Source of the DNA: Bacteroidales bacterium
GTDB lineage: Bacteria > Bacteroidota > Bacteroidia > Bacteroidales > Marinilabiliaceae
Reading direction: 5' to 3'
Assembly: GCA_024401335.1 (NCBI GenBank)
Contig: JAKSLH010000021.1
Coordinates: 1-51,870, forward strand
DNA length: 51,870 nt
The translations under genes and the position numbers were made by a program. Of this stretch, positions 32,975 to 40,288 are shown piece by piece. A model generated the notes under the pieces. That model saw nothing but the letters and a program-made list of their open reading frames with translations. It ran no database searches and had not been told where the DNA came from. Each line of letters starts with the position of its first letter. Position 1 is the stretch's first letter.

Positions 32975-34498
32975 ATGGTTGGTTATGATTGGTTGATGTT
33001 GCAGAATGGAGCTGACATTCGTGGTGTCGCTGCTGAGGGCATAATAGGCGAGTCTGTTACTCTGACAACTGACAAGGTGTACGCTTTTGGGCGTGGTTTC
33101 GTCTTGTGGCTGTGGGAACAGCTTGGCAAGCATCCTTTGCGTATTGCTGTTGGAAGTGACTGCCGTCTTACCGGTCCTAAGTTTGTTGAGACTTTGGAGA
33201 GGAGCATAACTTCTATGGGATGTGATGTGTTGAATTGCGGGCTGTCCTCAACGCCATCAATGTTGCTGTCGACAAAGTTGCCAGAGGTTCGCGCTGATGG
33301 CGCTATAATGATGACTGGAAGTCACATGCCGTTTAATCGTAATGGCATGAAGTTCTTTACTATGGGCCAGGATATTTCAAGCGCTCAGATGTCAGAAATC
33401 ATGGAGTTGGCTGCAAACTCCAATTATTCTAAGGTAGAGAATAGTGGGTTAGTACATATAACTAATCTGCAAGCTATATATTCGGCGGGCTTGCGTCGTA
33501 TGATTGTTGAGTCTATTCCTGAATCGGAAGATAAGAATCGTCCGCTTGCGGGATTGAAAATTGTCGTAGATGCTGGTAATGGCGCTGGATCTTTCTATGC
33601 TCAGCGTGTGTTGAGACTGCTTGGCGCTGATATTTCTGATAGCCAGTTTATGAATCCCGATGGCAGATTCCCCAATCATATGCCTAATCCTGAAGATTAT
33701 GAGGCTATGAGGTCTGTCGTAAATGCCGTTAAGCTTGCTGGGGCTGATATGGGTATCCTATTTGATTCTGACGTTGATAGAATCGCTATTGTTGACTCTG
33801 AGGGTAGATGCATCAACCGTAATGAATTGGTGGCGATGGCATCGGCAATTGTCCTCGAGGAGCATCCGGGAACGTCTATCGTGACCGACTCTATTACGTC
33901 AAATGGTCTTAGCTGCTTTATTACTGACGTATTGGGAGGTAAGCACCATAGATATCAGCGTGGTTATAGAAATGTCATAAACGAGGCTAAAAGGCTCAAT
34001 AGTGAGGGTCAGCCATGCTGGCTTGCCGTTGAAACTTCTGGACATGCAGCATTTAAAGAAAATTCGTTCTATGATGATGGCGCTTATTTCGCTACAAAGC
34101 TGGTTATAAAACTGGCTCAGCTAAAACATCAGGGAAAGACTCTCTCTTCACTCATAGAGGGACTTCCTGTGGCTCTAGAGAGTTCTGAACATCGATTGAA
34201 GATCCTAGATGGTGACTTTAGCCGTGTCGCATCAGAAACGATGATCGCCTTGCGACAATTTGTGTCGCAGATATCTGGTTGGGAGGAAGTTCAGCAAAAT
34301 TATGAGGGATTGCGCGTTATGTGTAATAACGATTATGAAAAGGGGTGGTTTATTATTAGACAGTCATTGCATGATCCTGTGATGCCTCTTAATATAGAGA
34401 GTGATATACAAGGTGGAACAATGGCTATTATTAAAAAGCTGAAGTTATTTTTCAGGAATGTGCGAACGATAGATTCGTCTCAGCTATTAGATATGTAG
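32975..34498 (+). CDS. Phosphohexomutase (phosphomannomutase/phosphoglucomutase family), atypical motifs
   Basis: 507 residues. Alpha-D-phosphohexomutase fold: the phosphoserine loop reads MMTGSHMPFNRNGMKFFT with Ser116 (usually TASHNP), the metal loop FDSDVDRIA with Asp264, 266 and 268 (usually DGDxDR), the sugar loop ETSGHAAF, and the phosphate loop FIIRQSLHDPVMPLNIE. All functional positions are present, so it should be active, but the substitutions set it apart from standard ManB/GlmM; similar loops occur in some plant mutase-like proteins. It moves phosphate between C1 and C6 of a hexose, substrate unknown. It lies 14 bases after kdsD, suggesting cell-surface glycan precursors. Confidence 0.85.
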   Translation: MVGYDWLMLQNGADIRGVAAEGIIGESVTLTTDKVYAFGRGFVLWLWEQLGKHPLRIAVGSDCRLTGPKFVETLERSITSMGCDVLNCGLSSTPSMLLSTKLPEVRADGAIMMTGSHMPFNRNGMKFFTMGQDISSAQMSEIMELAANSNYSKVENSGLVHITNLQAIYSAGLRRMIVESIPESEDKNRPLAGLKIVVDAGNGAGSFYAQRVLRLLGADISDSQFMNPDGRFPNHMPNPEDYEAMRSVVNAVKLAGADMGILFDSDVDRIAIVDSEGRCINRNELVAMASAIVLEEHPGTSIVTDSITSNGLSCFITDVLGGKHHRYQRGYRNVINEAKRLNSEGQPCWLAVETSGHAAFKENSFYDDGAYFATKLVIKLAQLKHQGKTLSSLIEGLPVALESSEHRLKILDGDFSRVASETMIALRQFVSQISGWEEVQQNYEGLRVMCNNDYEKGWFIIRQSLHDPVMPLNIESDIQGGTMAIIKKLKLFFRNVRTIDSSQLLDM

Positions 34499-34507
34499 TC
34501 TACGATT

Positions 34508-34885
34508 ATGATTAAGGAGGTTTTACTTGTTTTTATAGGCAGTGGGGTAGGAGGTGCAATGCGTTTTCTTGTCTCAAAGGTGTTCGCTTCTTTCTTTGTG
34601 TCTTCATATCCCTGGGGAACTTTTGCTGTCAATATAATTGGCTGTTTTGTAATAGGACTTGTTAATGGTTTGTTTTTAAATGGCCTAATCCATGATAATC
34701 AGACAAAGCTTTTGTTGACAGTTGGCTTTTGTGGTGGATTCACAACATTCTCCAGCCTTATGAATGATAGTTATCTACTGTCGAATAATGGAAGTGTTTT
34801 GCTACTGATAGCATACGTCTCCTTAAGTTTCGTCTTAGGCATGTTGGCATTGCTTGGCGGATATGCCCTAGCTAATAGGTTATAA
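34508..34885 (+). CDS. crcB: Fluoride ion channel CrcB (Fluc)
   Basis: 125 residues with four membrane helices. It exports fluoride as a dual-topology dimer. Signatures: GSGVGGAMRFLVSKV, YPWGTFAVNIIGCFVIGLVNG (the conserved GTxxVN) and TVGFCGGFTTFSSLMND. It lies nine bases after the mutase gene, at the end of the plus-strand run. No fluoride riboswitch is visible because it lacks its own leader. The repeat island begins just past its stop. Confidence 0.95.
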   Translation: MIKEVLLVFIGSGVGGAMRFLVSKVFASFFVSSYPWGTFAVNIIGCFVIGLVNGLFLNGLIHDNQTKLLLTVGFCGGFTTFSSLMNDSYLLSNNGSVLLLIAYVSLSFVLGMLALLGGYALANRL

Positions 34886-34890
34886 ATAAA

Positions 34891-35026
34891 GGCAATCATA
34901 TAGGGCTCATTGTCAAATCATATATATTATAGTCATAGAAAACCATAATTGGGCGCGATCATAGAGGGCCATTGTCAAACCATATATATTATCGTCATAG
35001 AAAACCCGTAATTTTTGGCGATCATA
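34891..35026. repeat. 63-base tandem repeat, two units plus start of a third
   Basis: The marker ATCATA recurs at 34895, 34958 and 35021, exactly 63 bases apart. Units 1 and 2 share CATTGTCAAA(T/C)CATATATATT and GTCATAGAAAACC with few differences. A single-base deletion (GGCTCATT versus GGCCATT) is balanced later, keeping the period. Confidence 0.85.
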
Positions 35027-35075
35027 TCGTACTTGATAGAGAGCCAGAAAGCGCAAGAGAAACCCCATCGGGTAG

Positions 35076-35268
35076 GTTCTAGATAGTTGCCCAATTTTAG
35101 AAACCATGTAGAAAAATAAACAAAGAACTATTAGAAACAAACTATTTGATTGATGGGGCAGTTTATAGATGGTTACCAAGTTTTTGAATCCACGTAGATA
35201 AATGGCAAAGAACTATATGAATATAACCTGTTTATTAATGGTGTTAGGTTTTGCATAGTTCCATAAAT
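35076..35268. repeat. Degenerate repeat of about 85 bases, two units plus partial third
   Basis: Unit A (about 35076-35156) and unit B (about 35161-35241) align along their length: TAGATAGTTGCCCAA with TAGATGGTTACCAAG, a shared CAAAGAACTAT, and TTTGATTGATGG with TTTATTAATGG. The offset is 85-86 bases. A further partial copy starts near 35240 (TTAGGTTTTGCATAGTTCC, like TAGGTTCTAGATAGTTGCC). Confidence 0.7.
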
Positions 35269-35271
35269 AAA

Positions 35272-35297
35272 AAAGGCGCTTGTTTTCAAGCGCCTTT
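35272..35297 (-). terminator. ackA terminator
   Basis: AAAGGCGCTTG at 35272-35282 pairs perfectly with CAAGCGCCTTT at 35287-35297; the minus strand continues with a T-run. Confidence 0.92.
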
Positions 35298-35317
35298 CTT
35301 TATCTGTATCTCTTTTG

Positions 35318-36514
35318 TTATTTTACGAGATCCATAGTGTCTGTAGCGATCATCAACTCTTCGTCTGTAGGGATGACGCATACGGTAACCTTTGAGTCAG
35401 GAGTTGAGATGATAGCCTCTTCGCCCTGTACTTCCCAGTTCTTCTTCTTGTCAAGCTTCACACCCATGAACTCAAGGCCTTCGAGTGCTGCTTCACGGCA
35501 GTTCTGCTTGTTTTCACCAACACCACCAGTAAACAAGATGACGTCAACGCCGCCCATAGCTGCTGCATAAGAGCCGATGTACTTGCGAACACGATAGAAA
35601 TACATATCCTGAGCAAGTGCTGCACGTTTGTCTCCGTTATCTCTTGCTGCCTGTATCTCGCGCATATCAGATGTTGTACCAGATACACCGAGAAGACCAG
35701 ACTTCTTGTTCATTATAGTATCCATTTCGTCTGGAGTGAGGTTCTCGTGCTTCATGAGATATGGAACGATAGCAGGATCTATATCACCGCAACGTGTGCC
35801 CATCATGAGACCCTCAAGTGGTGTAAGACCCATACTTGTGTCCATACACTTTCCGTCCTTAACAGCAGAGATAGAACCACCATTGCCAATGTGACATGTG
35901 ATGATCTTTGTGCCCTCTGGCTTTATTCCAAGGTATTCGCATACACGCTTTGAAACATACTTGTGTGATGTTCCGTGGAAGCCGTAACGACGAATGCCAT
36001 ATTTTTCGTAATACTCATATGGCAAAGCATACATATATGCGTAATCAGGCATTGTCTGATGGAATGCAGTGTCGAATACACCAACCTGTGGCATGTCTGG
36101 CTTAATGGCCTTTACTGCATTTACACCTTTGAGGTTTGCTGGGTTGTGAAGTGGACCGAGGTCATTGCATGAAGCGAAGATGTCGAGCACTTCCTGAGTC
36201 AAGATAGAAGATTTTGTAATCTTTGATCCAGCATGGAGCATTCTATGTCCTACAGCGTCAATCTCGTTGATTGATTTTACTACACCATATTCTGGGTTTG
36301 TGAGTTTGCTGAAAATGATTTCTACACCTTTTGTGTGCTCTTGGATCAATGTCTCTTCAATCTGCTTTGAGCCATCTTTAAGTGAGAACTTTATGAATGA
36401 ATTTGGCATGCCAATCTTTTCGATACCACCAGAAGCTATAACGCTTTTGTCATCCATGTTGAACAGTTTGTACTTGATAGATGAGCTGCCGCAGTTTAAT
36501 ACTAGAATCTTCAT
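35318..36514 (-). CDS. ackA: Acetate kinase
   Basis: 398 residues, full length. Makes ATP and acetate from acetyl phosphate, the energy-yielding end of the Pta-AckA fermentation route. Motifs: VLNCGSSSIKYKLF at the start, VGHRMLHAGSK, VFDTAFHQTMP, RRYGFHGTSHKYVSKR, TCHIGNGGSISAVKDG, DTSMGLTPLEGLMMGTRCGDIDP and FTGGVGENK. It lies 67 bases downstream of pta, but a terminator-like hairpin sits between them, so its level may be set separately. Confidence 0.98.
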   Translation of the reverse strand: MKILVLNCGSSSIKYKLFNMDDKSVIASGGIEKIGMPNSFIKFSLKDGSKQIEETLIQEHTKGVEIIFSKLTNPEYGVVKSINEIDAVGHRMLHAGSKITKSSILTQEVLDIFASCNDLGPLHNPANLKGVNAVKAIKPDMPQVGVFDTAFHQTMPDYAYMYALPYEYYEKYGIRRYGFHGTSHKYVSKRVCEYLGIKPEGTKIITCHIGNGGSISAVKDGKCMDTSMGLTPLEGLMMGTRCGDIDPAIVPYLMKHENLTPDEMDTIMNKKSGLLGVSGTTSDMREIQAARDNGDKRAALAQDMYFYRVRKYIGSYAAAMGGVDVILFTGGVGENKQNCREAALEGLEFMGVKLDKKKNWEVQGEEAIISTPDSKVTVCVIPTDEELMIATDTMDLVK

Positions 36515-36538
36515 GTGCTTTTTATTTTGGTTAAAAAC

Positions 36539-36572
36539 AAAGGAGACAAGAGATTTCTCTGTTGTCTCCTTT
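36539..36572 (-). terminator. Terminator-like hairpin between pta and ackA
   Basis: AAAGGAGACAA at 36539-36549 pairs perfectly with TTGTCTCCTTT at 36562-36572, and a small inner stem (AGAG/CTCT) can extend it. On the minus strand TGTTTTTAA follows. It begins ten bases past the pta stop and ends 25 bases before ackA. Confidence 0.8.
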
Positions 36573-36581
36573 ATGTAATCT

Positions 36582-37580
36582 TTATCCTATTGCTTGGTTT
36601 GCAGTGATAGCAATCATCTTCTCGATGTCGCTTACTGAGCATCCTCTTGAAAGGTCGTTCACAGGAGCTGCAATACCCTGGAGAACTGGACCGATTGCTT
36701 CTGCACCAGCAAGACGCTGAACGAGCTTATATGCGATGTTGCCTACTTCAAGTGTTGGGAATACAAGAACGTTGGCGTTGCCAGCAACCTTGCTTCCTGG
36801 AGCCTTGAGTTGTCCTACTGTTGGAACAAGAGCGGCATCTGCCTGAAGCTCACCGTCGATCATCATGTCAGGAGCAAGTGCCTTTGCTTTTTCTGTTGCT
36901 TCAACAACCTTTGTTACCATATCATTCTTTGCAGAGCCCTTTGTTGAGAAGCTCAACATTGCGATACGAGGTTCAAAACCACCCAATACACGAGCTGTCT
37001 GACCTGTTGCTACAGCAATCTCAGCAAGTTTGTCTGCTGTTGGGTTTGGCTCTACAGCACAATCTGCAAATACCATTACACCATTTTCTCCCCAATTCTT
37101 ATCCTTCAAGAACATCAAGAATGCGCCTGATACAACGCTGATTCCTGGCTTTGTCTTGATAATCTGGAATGCAGGGCGAAGAACATCACCTGTTGCGTGA
37201 ATTGCGCCAGAAACTTCACCATCAGCGTCGCCAGCCTTTATCATCAAGCAACCAAGGTAAAGTGGCTCTTCAGCAAACTTCAATGCCTGTTCTTCTGTCA
37301 TTCCCTTGTTCTTTCTGAGCTCAAAGAGAATGTTGGCATAATCTTTTTTCTTTGGGTTGTTAATAGGGTCTACTATTGTGGCCTTATCTATGTTCTTCAA
37401 GCCAAATTTTTCAGCATTTGCCTTGATTTCTGCTGGATTACCAATCAGTATGATGTTTGCATATCCCTCGCCCAAAACTGCGTCTGCAGCTTTGATGTTA
37501 CGCTCTTCTGCTCCCTCTGGGAGTACAATGCGCTTCTTGTTCTTTGAAGCACGTGCTTTAAGGTTCTCTACGAAATCCAT
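36582..37580 (-). CDS. pta: Phosphate acetyltransferase
   Basis: 332 residues, the short form of Pta without the N-terminal regulatory domains of E. coli. Converts acetyl-CoA and phosphate to acetyl phosphate. It shows RIVLPEGAEERNIKAAD, CLMIKAGDADGEVSGAIHATGDVLRPAFQII, FADCAVEPNPTADKLAEIA, MLSFSTKGSAKND and VLQGIAAPVNDLSRGCSVSDI. It precedes ackA in the same direction. The small ORF at 37649 lies upstream. Confidence 0.98.
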   Translation of the reverse strand: MDFVENLKARASKNKKRIVLPEGAEERNIKAADAVLGEGYANIILIGNPAEIKANAEKFGLKNIDKATIVDPINNPKKKDYANILFELRKNKGMTEEQALKFAEEPLYLGCLMIKAGDADGEVSGAIHATGDVLRPAFQIIKTKPGISVVSGAFLMFLKDKNWGENGVMVFADCAVEPNPTADKLAEIAVATGQTARVLGGFEPRIAMLSFSTKGSAKNDMVTKVVEATEKAKALAPDMMIDGELQADAALVPTVGQLKAPGSKVAGNANVLVFPTLEVGNIAYKLVQRLAGAEAIGPVLQGIAAPVNDLSRGCSVSDIEKMIAITANQAIG

Positions 37581-37648
37581 TATCTATTATTTTATATTGT
37601 CTTGTTCTATACTCTTTTTTACTCTTTTTTCTTTGTCAAAGTTTCGAC

Positions 37649-37834
37649 TTATAGCTTTTTTCGTTGGTCTTCGATGGCATCCAATGCTTTTTTTAATCCT
37701 TCAAAGTCTACAGTTCTTGGGGTAGTATGCGTGTCATTGTTCTTATATGGCGTGCATTCTATCGATAGCTGTTTGCACATCTCTTCAAAAAAATCAGCTT
37801 TTTTGTTGGATACTTTAACGATATATTGTTTCAT
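37649..37834 (-). CDS. Possible 61-residue protein upstream of pta
   Basis: MKQYIVKVSNKKADFFEEMC opens a 61-residue frame with a balanced composition and an A-rich region before its ATG. It is in the gap between the polyamine gene's terminator and pta. The short strand followed by a charged helix and a basic end (LDAIEDQRKKL) resembles small antitoxin-like or orphan regulatory proteins of Bacteroidetes, but no toxin gene is adjacent. It may be real or chance. Confidence 0.5.
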   Translation of the reverse strand: MKQYIVKVSNKKADFFEEMCKQLSIECTPYKNNDTHTTPRTVDFEGLKKALDAIEDQRKKL

Positions 37835-37854
37835 GACAACTCATATAACAAGCT

Positions 37855-37886
37855 ATAGCCGAAGTGCTTTGGGCATCTTCGGCTAT
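37855..37886 (-). terminator. Terminator after the carboxyspermidine dehydrogenase gene
   Basis: ATAGCCGAAG at 37855-37864 pairs perfectly with CTTCGGCTAT at 37877-37886. The minus-strand tail (AGCTTGTTATATG) is only weakly T-rich. Confidence 0.65.
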
Positions 37887-37896
37887 TGATTAGCAT

Positions 37897-39129
37897 TTAT
37901 AATTCTAGATCTCCGTCTACAACTTCCACCCAAGGAAGACCTTGTTCTCCAAGTCTTGCAAGGAATGGATCTGGATCGAAGTCTTCGACATTCCATACAC
38001 CTGGTTTCTTCCAGAGGCCCTTTAGGAACATCTCAGCACCGAGAGCTGCAGGTACACCAGTGGTGTATGATACTGCCTGCATGCCTGTCTCTTTGAATGC
38101 CTCCTGGTGGCTACAGTTGTTATAGATATAATATGTCTTTTCTTTACCGTCCTTTATACCTCTTATACGACAACCTATTGAAGTCTCTCCCTCGTAATTC
38201 TCGCCAAGGTCCTGAGGGTTTGGCAACACTGCCTTTAAGAACTGCAAAGGTACGATCTTGACTTTCTCTGTACCAGAGCCATCAGCCTTTGGTGCCTCGT
38301 ATGTGACCTCGTCTATGCGAGCCATACCGATGTTTTGAATCACATCAAGGTATGTCAAATACTGCTGTCCAAAAGTCATCCAGAATCTAGCCTGCTTGAT
38401 TGTTGGATAGTTCTTTACGAGTGATTCGAGCTCCTCATGATACATCAGGTAGCTTTCGCGAGGGCCGATGTTAGGGTAGGTGAGTGCCTTGTGTATTTCA
38501 AGTGCTCCTGTCTGTTCCCATTTTCCGTCCTTGTAGTAACGGCCCTTTTGTGTGATCTCTCTGATGTTAATCTCAGGGTTGAAGTTTGTTGCAAATGCCT
38601 TATGGTGATTTCCTGCATTGCAGTCAACTATGTCGAGATAGTGAATCTCATCAAAATGATGTTTAGCAGCGTATGCAGTGAATACTCCAGATACACCTGG
38701 GTCGAATCCGCAACCCAAGATAGCAGTGAGTCCTGCCTTTTCGAATCGCTCTTTATATGCCCATTGCCAGCTGTATTCAAAATGAGCTTCATCTTTTGGC
38801 TCGTAATTGGCTGTGTCAAGGTATGACACGCCTGTAGCCAAACAAGCGTCCATTATTGTTAGATCCTGATATGGAAGGGCTACATTGACCACAAGGTCAG
38901 GCTTTACTTCATTTATCAGCTTTACCAATTCTTCAACACTATCGGCATCTACTTTCGCTGTCTTGATGCGAGTGCCAGTAGCTTTAAAGATAGCTTCTGC
39001 TGTGGCGTCGACTTTAGATTTAGTGCGGCTAGCAAGAGTTATCTCTTCGAAAATATGTGGCTGCTGAGCCATCTTGTGAGCAACAACGGTTCCTACACCG
39101 CCTGCTCCAATCTGTAAAACTTTACCCAT
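37897..39129 (-). CDS. Carboxynorspermidine/carboxyspermidine dehydrogenase-like protein (saccharopine dehydrogenase family)
   Basis: 410 residues. The N-terminal Rossmann motif is LQIGAGGVGTVVAHKM, followed by LVVNVALPYQDLTIMDACL, YLDTANYEPKDE and LGCGFDPGVSGVFTAYAAKH. The family contains lysine-pathway saccharopine reductases and the polyamine enzyme that reductively joins a diamine with aspartate semialdehyde. Length and the FDPGVSGVF/NPEINIREITQKGRY pattern fit the polyamine branch, which Bacteroidetes use for spermidine. The expected decarboxylase (nspC) is not in the window. It is transcribed alone with a terminator downstream. Confidence 0.8.
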   Translation of the reverse strand: MGKVLQIGAGGVGTVVAHKMAQQPHIFEEITLASRTKSKVDATAEAIFKATGTRIKTAKVDADSVEELVKLINEVKPDLVVNVALPYQDLTIMDACLATGVSYLDTANYEPKDEAHFEYSWQWAYKERFEKAGLTAILGCGFDPGVSGVFTAYAAKHHFDEIHYLDIVDCNAGNHHKAFATNFNPEINIREITQKGRYYKDGKWEQTGALEIHKALTYPNIGPRESYLMYHEELESLVKNYPTIKQARFWMTFGQQYLTYLDVIQNIGMARIDEVTYEAPKADGSGTEKVKIVPLQFLKAVLPNPQDLGENYEGETSIGCRIRGIKDGKEKTYYIYNNCSHQEAFKETGMQAVSYTTGVPAALGAEMFLKGLWKKPGVWNVEDFDPDPFLARLGEQGLPWVEVVDGDLEL

Positions 39130-39207
39130 TTCGTTCTTGTAAGTAAATAGAATCTATTAGTACGTGCAAATGAAATAAATATTTTTGAGAATAATGCCTT
39201 GCAGTCA

Positions 39208-39699
39208 TTATTTCTTGGTGACGTTTTTGATGTAGCGACCGACACGCTTTGCAAGATTATCCATGTCGCTGCCTTCAATACCTTTTATGGTGCAGATCAC
39301 GTTGTTTTCTGAGTCTTTTAAGAGCACATCTGCCAAGAGGTCTTCTATGTCATCTGTGCCTTTTAGGATCTTGAATACCAACGTATATTTTGCCTTTTCG
39401 ATATCTCCGTATATTCTTTTGCCTCTGCATGCATCCTCAAGTGTTTCTACGGCATCACTATATGCATCAACTTTGTCTTCTTTCCAGTCCTTGAAGTTTT
39501 CCTCCGCCTTCTTTTCGTTAAATCCGTTGAAGTATCCTTCAGAGTAGTCTATGACTAGTCTTACCTGGCGTTCTCCTGCAAGAGCGCTCATGCTTCCTTC
39601 CACTTCAGCTCTGCCTGTGATGGAGTATTGGAATGTCTGCTGTGCAAATGCTGTTATTCCTATTATAGCAGCGATTATAGTTAGAAATGTCTTTTTCAT
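39208..39699 (-). CDS. Exported protein of unknown function
   Basis: 163 residues with a signal peptide (MKKTFLTIIAAIIGITAFAQQ). The mature part starts with beta-strands (FQYSITGRAEVEGSMSALAGERQVRLVIDYSE), then an acidic helix (EKKAEENFKDWKEDKVDAYSDA) and a mixed C-terminus ending in a basic helix (NLAKRVGRYIKNVTKK). It is likely periplasmic. I recognise no named domain. It lies between the polyamine gene and the tRNA-Asp pair, with no obvious functional link to either. Confidence 0.8.
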   Translation of the reverse strand: MKKTFLTIIAAIIGITAFAQQTFQYSITGRAEVEGSMSALAGERQVRLVIDYSEGYFNGFNEKKAEENFKDWKEDKVDAYSDAVETLEDACRGKRIYGDIEKAKYTLVFKILKGTDDIEDLLADVLLKDSENNVICTIKGIEGSDMDNLAKRVGRYIKNVTKK

Positions 39700-39773
39700 G
39701 TTTTGTCAATGTTATTTGTAGGTGCTAATATAGTTGTTTTTGTTTGTTTTTACAATTGTCATGCCACAAAAAA

Positions 39774-39803
39774 AAGAGCAACTTCATTTCTGAAATTGCT
39801 CTT
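39774..39803 (-). terminator. Terminator of the second tRNA-Asp gene
   Basis: AAGAGCAACTTCA at 39774-39786 pairs with TGAAATTGCTCTT at 39791-39803 (one G-T on the minus strand) around TTTC, with eight T following on the minus strand. Confidence 0.9.
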
Positions 39804-39806
39804 AAG

Positions 39807-39880
39807 CGGTATGGACGAGACTCGAACTCGCGACCCCATGCGTGACAGGCATGTATTCTAACCAGCTGAACTACCACACC
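39807..39880 (-). tRNA. tRNA-Asp (GTC), copy 2
   Basis: 74 bases. Acceptor stem GGTGTGG pairs with CCATACC, discriminator G. D-arm AGTTCAGCTGGTTAGAA, anticodon stem CATGC/GCATG with loop CTGTCAC (anticodon GTC, complement at 39844-39846), and T-loop GTTCGAGTC. No CCA is encoded. Identical in sequence to the copy at 40067-40140. Confidence 0.97.
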
Positions 39881-39957
39881 AAGATGTAATTCATTCTTTT
39901 CAATATTTCATTGCTTTACCAACTTGCCGTTAGCAAGTGTTCTTTTCAAAAGCGATG

Positions 39958-39988
39958 CAAAGTTACGACTTATTTCTTTATTTGCAAA
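39958..39988 (-). promoter_or_regulatory. Promoter of tRNA-Asp copy 2
   Basis: On the minus strand TTTG (39985-39988), exactly 19 bases, TAACTTTG (39958-39965). A perfect match to the Bacteroidetes consensus, about 78 bases before the tRNA. Confidence 0.85.
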
Positions 39989-40033
39989 TTTATTCAGATA
40001 AAAATATTGATATTTTAGGATTCCATATAAACA

Positions 40034-40065
40034 AAAAAGCAACTTCATTTCTGAAGCTGCTTTTT
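40034..40065 (-). terminator. Terminator of tRNA-Asp copy 1
   Basis: AAAAAGCAACTTCA at 40034-40047 pairs with TGAAGCTGCTTTTT at 40052-40065 around TTTC. It shares the core GCAACTTCATTTCTGAA with the terminator of copy 2. Confidence 0.9.
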
Positions 40066-40066
40066 G

Positions 40067-40140
40067 CGGTATGGACGAGACTCGAACTCGCGACCCCATG
40101 CGTGACAGGCATGTATTCTAACCAGCTGAACTACCACACC
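40067..40140 (-). tRNA. tRNA-Asp (GTC), copy 1
   Basis: 74 bases, identical to copy 2. The anticodon GTC lies in loop CTGTCAC. The acceptor stem has seven pairs including one G-T; no CCA is encoded. It has its own promoter and terminator. Confidence 0.97.
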
Positions 40141-40158
40141 AGTTGTCTTTTGACACTG

Positions 40159-40189
40159 CAAAAATAGGCAATATTTTTATATCTACAAA
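40159..40189 (-). promoter_or_regulatory. Promoter of tRNA-Asp copy 1
   Basis: On the minus strand TTTG (40186-40189), 19 bases, TATTTTTG (40159-40166): again a perfect consensus, 18 bases before the tRNA. Confidence 0.85.
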
Positions 40190-40236
40190 ATATGCGTGAT
40201 ATTTTTTGTTGGCACCGGTATTGTAGGATAAAAAAA

Positions 40237-40264
40237 CAGCTGATACCTAATGAGATACCAGCTG
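40237..40264 (-). terminator. Terminator of the lipoprotein gene at 40289
   Basis: CAGCTGATAC (40237-40246) and ATACCAGCTG (40255-40264) form ten pairs on the minus-strand RNA, two of them G-U, followed by a run of seven T on that strand. Confidence 0.7.
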
Positions 40265-40288
40265 CGGTCAATTTATATCGGTTTCTTA

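Larger units (their letters stand above)
34886..35317. other. Gene-free repeat island between crcB and ackA
   Basis: 432 bases without a supported gene. It holds a 63-base tandem repeat (34891-35026), a short unique piece, and a degenerate repeat of about 85 bases (35076-35268), then the ackA terminator. A minus-strand frame of 88 codons (34913-35179) crosses both families but shows no known domain or promoter. Confidence 0.7.

Noticed and set aside
34400-34510. Fluoride riboswitch before crcB
   Set aside because: crcB begins nine bases after the mutase stop, leaving no room for a leader.
34913-35179. 88-codon minus-strand frame across the repeat island
   Set aside because: It is made largely of the tandem repeats, has no promoter or recognisable domain, and spans two unrelated repeat families; the open frame follows from the 63-base period.
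34886-35268. CRISPR array
   Set aside because: Only two or three units per family, no short identical repeats with unique spacers, and no cas genes in the window.
37649-37834. Toxin-antitoxin pair
   Set aside because: The 61-residue frame has no toxin partner on either side.
39908-40099. Small frames overlapping the tRNA-Asp genes
   Set aside because: They run through tRNA and promoter sequence and are chance frames.
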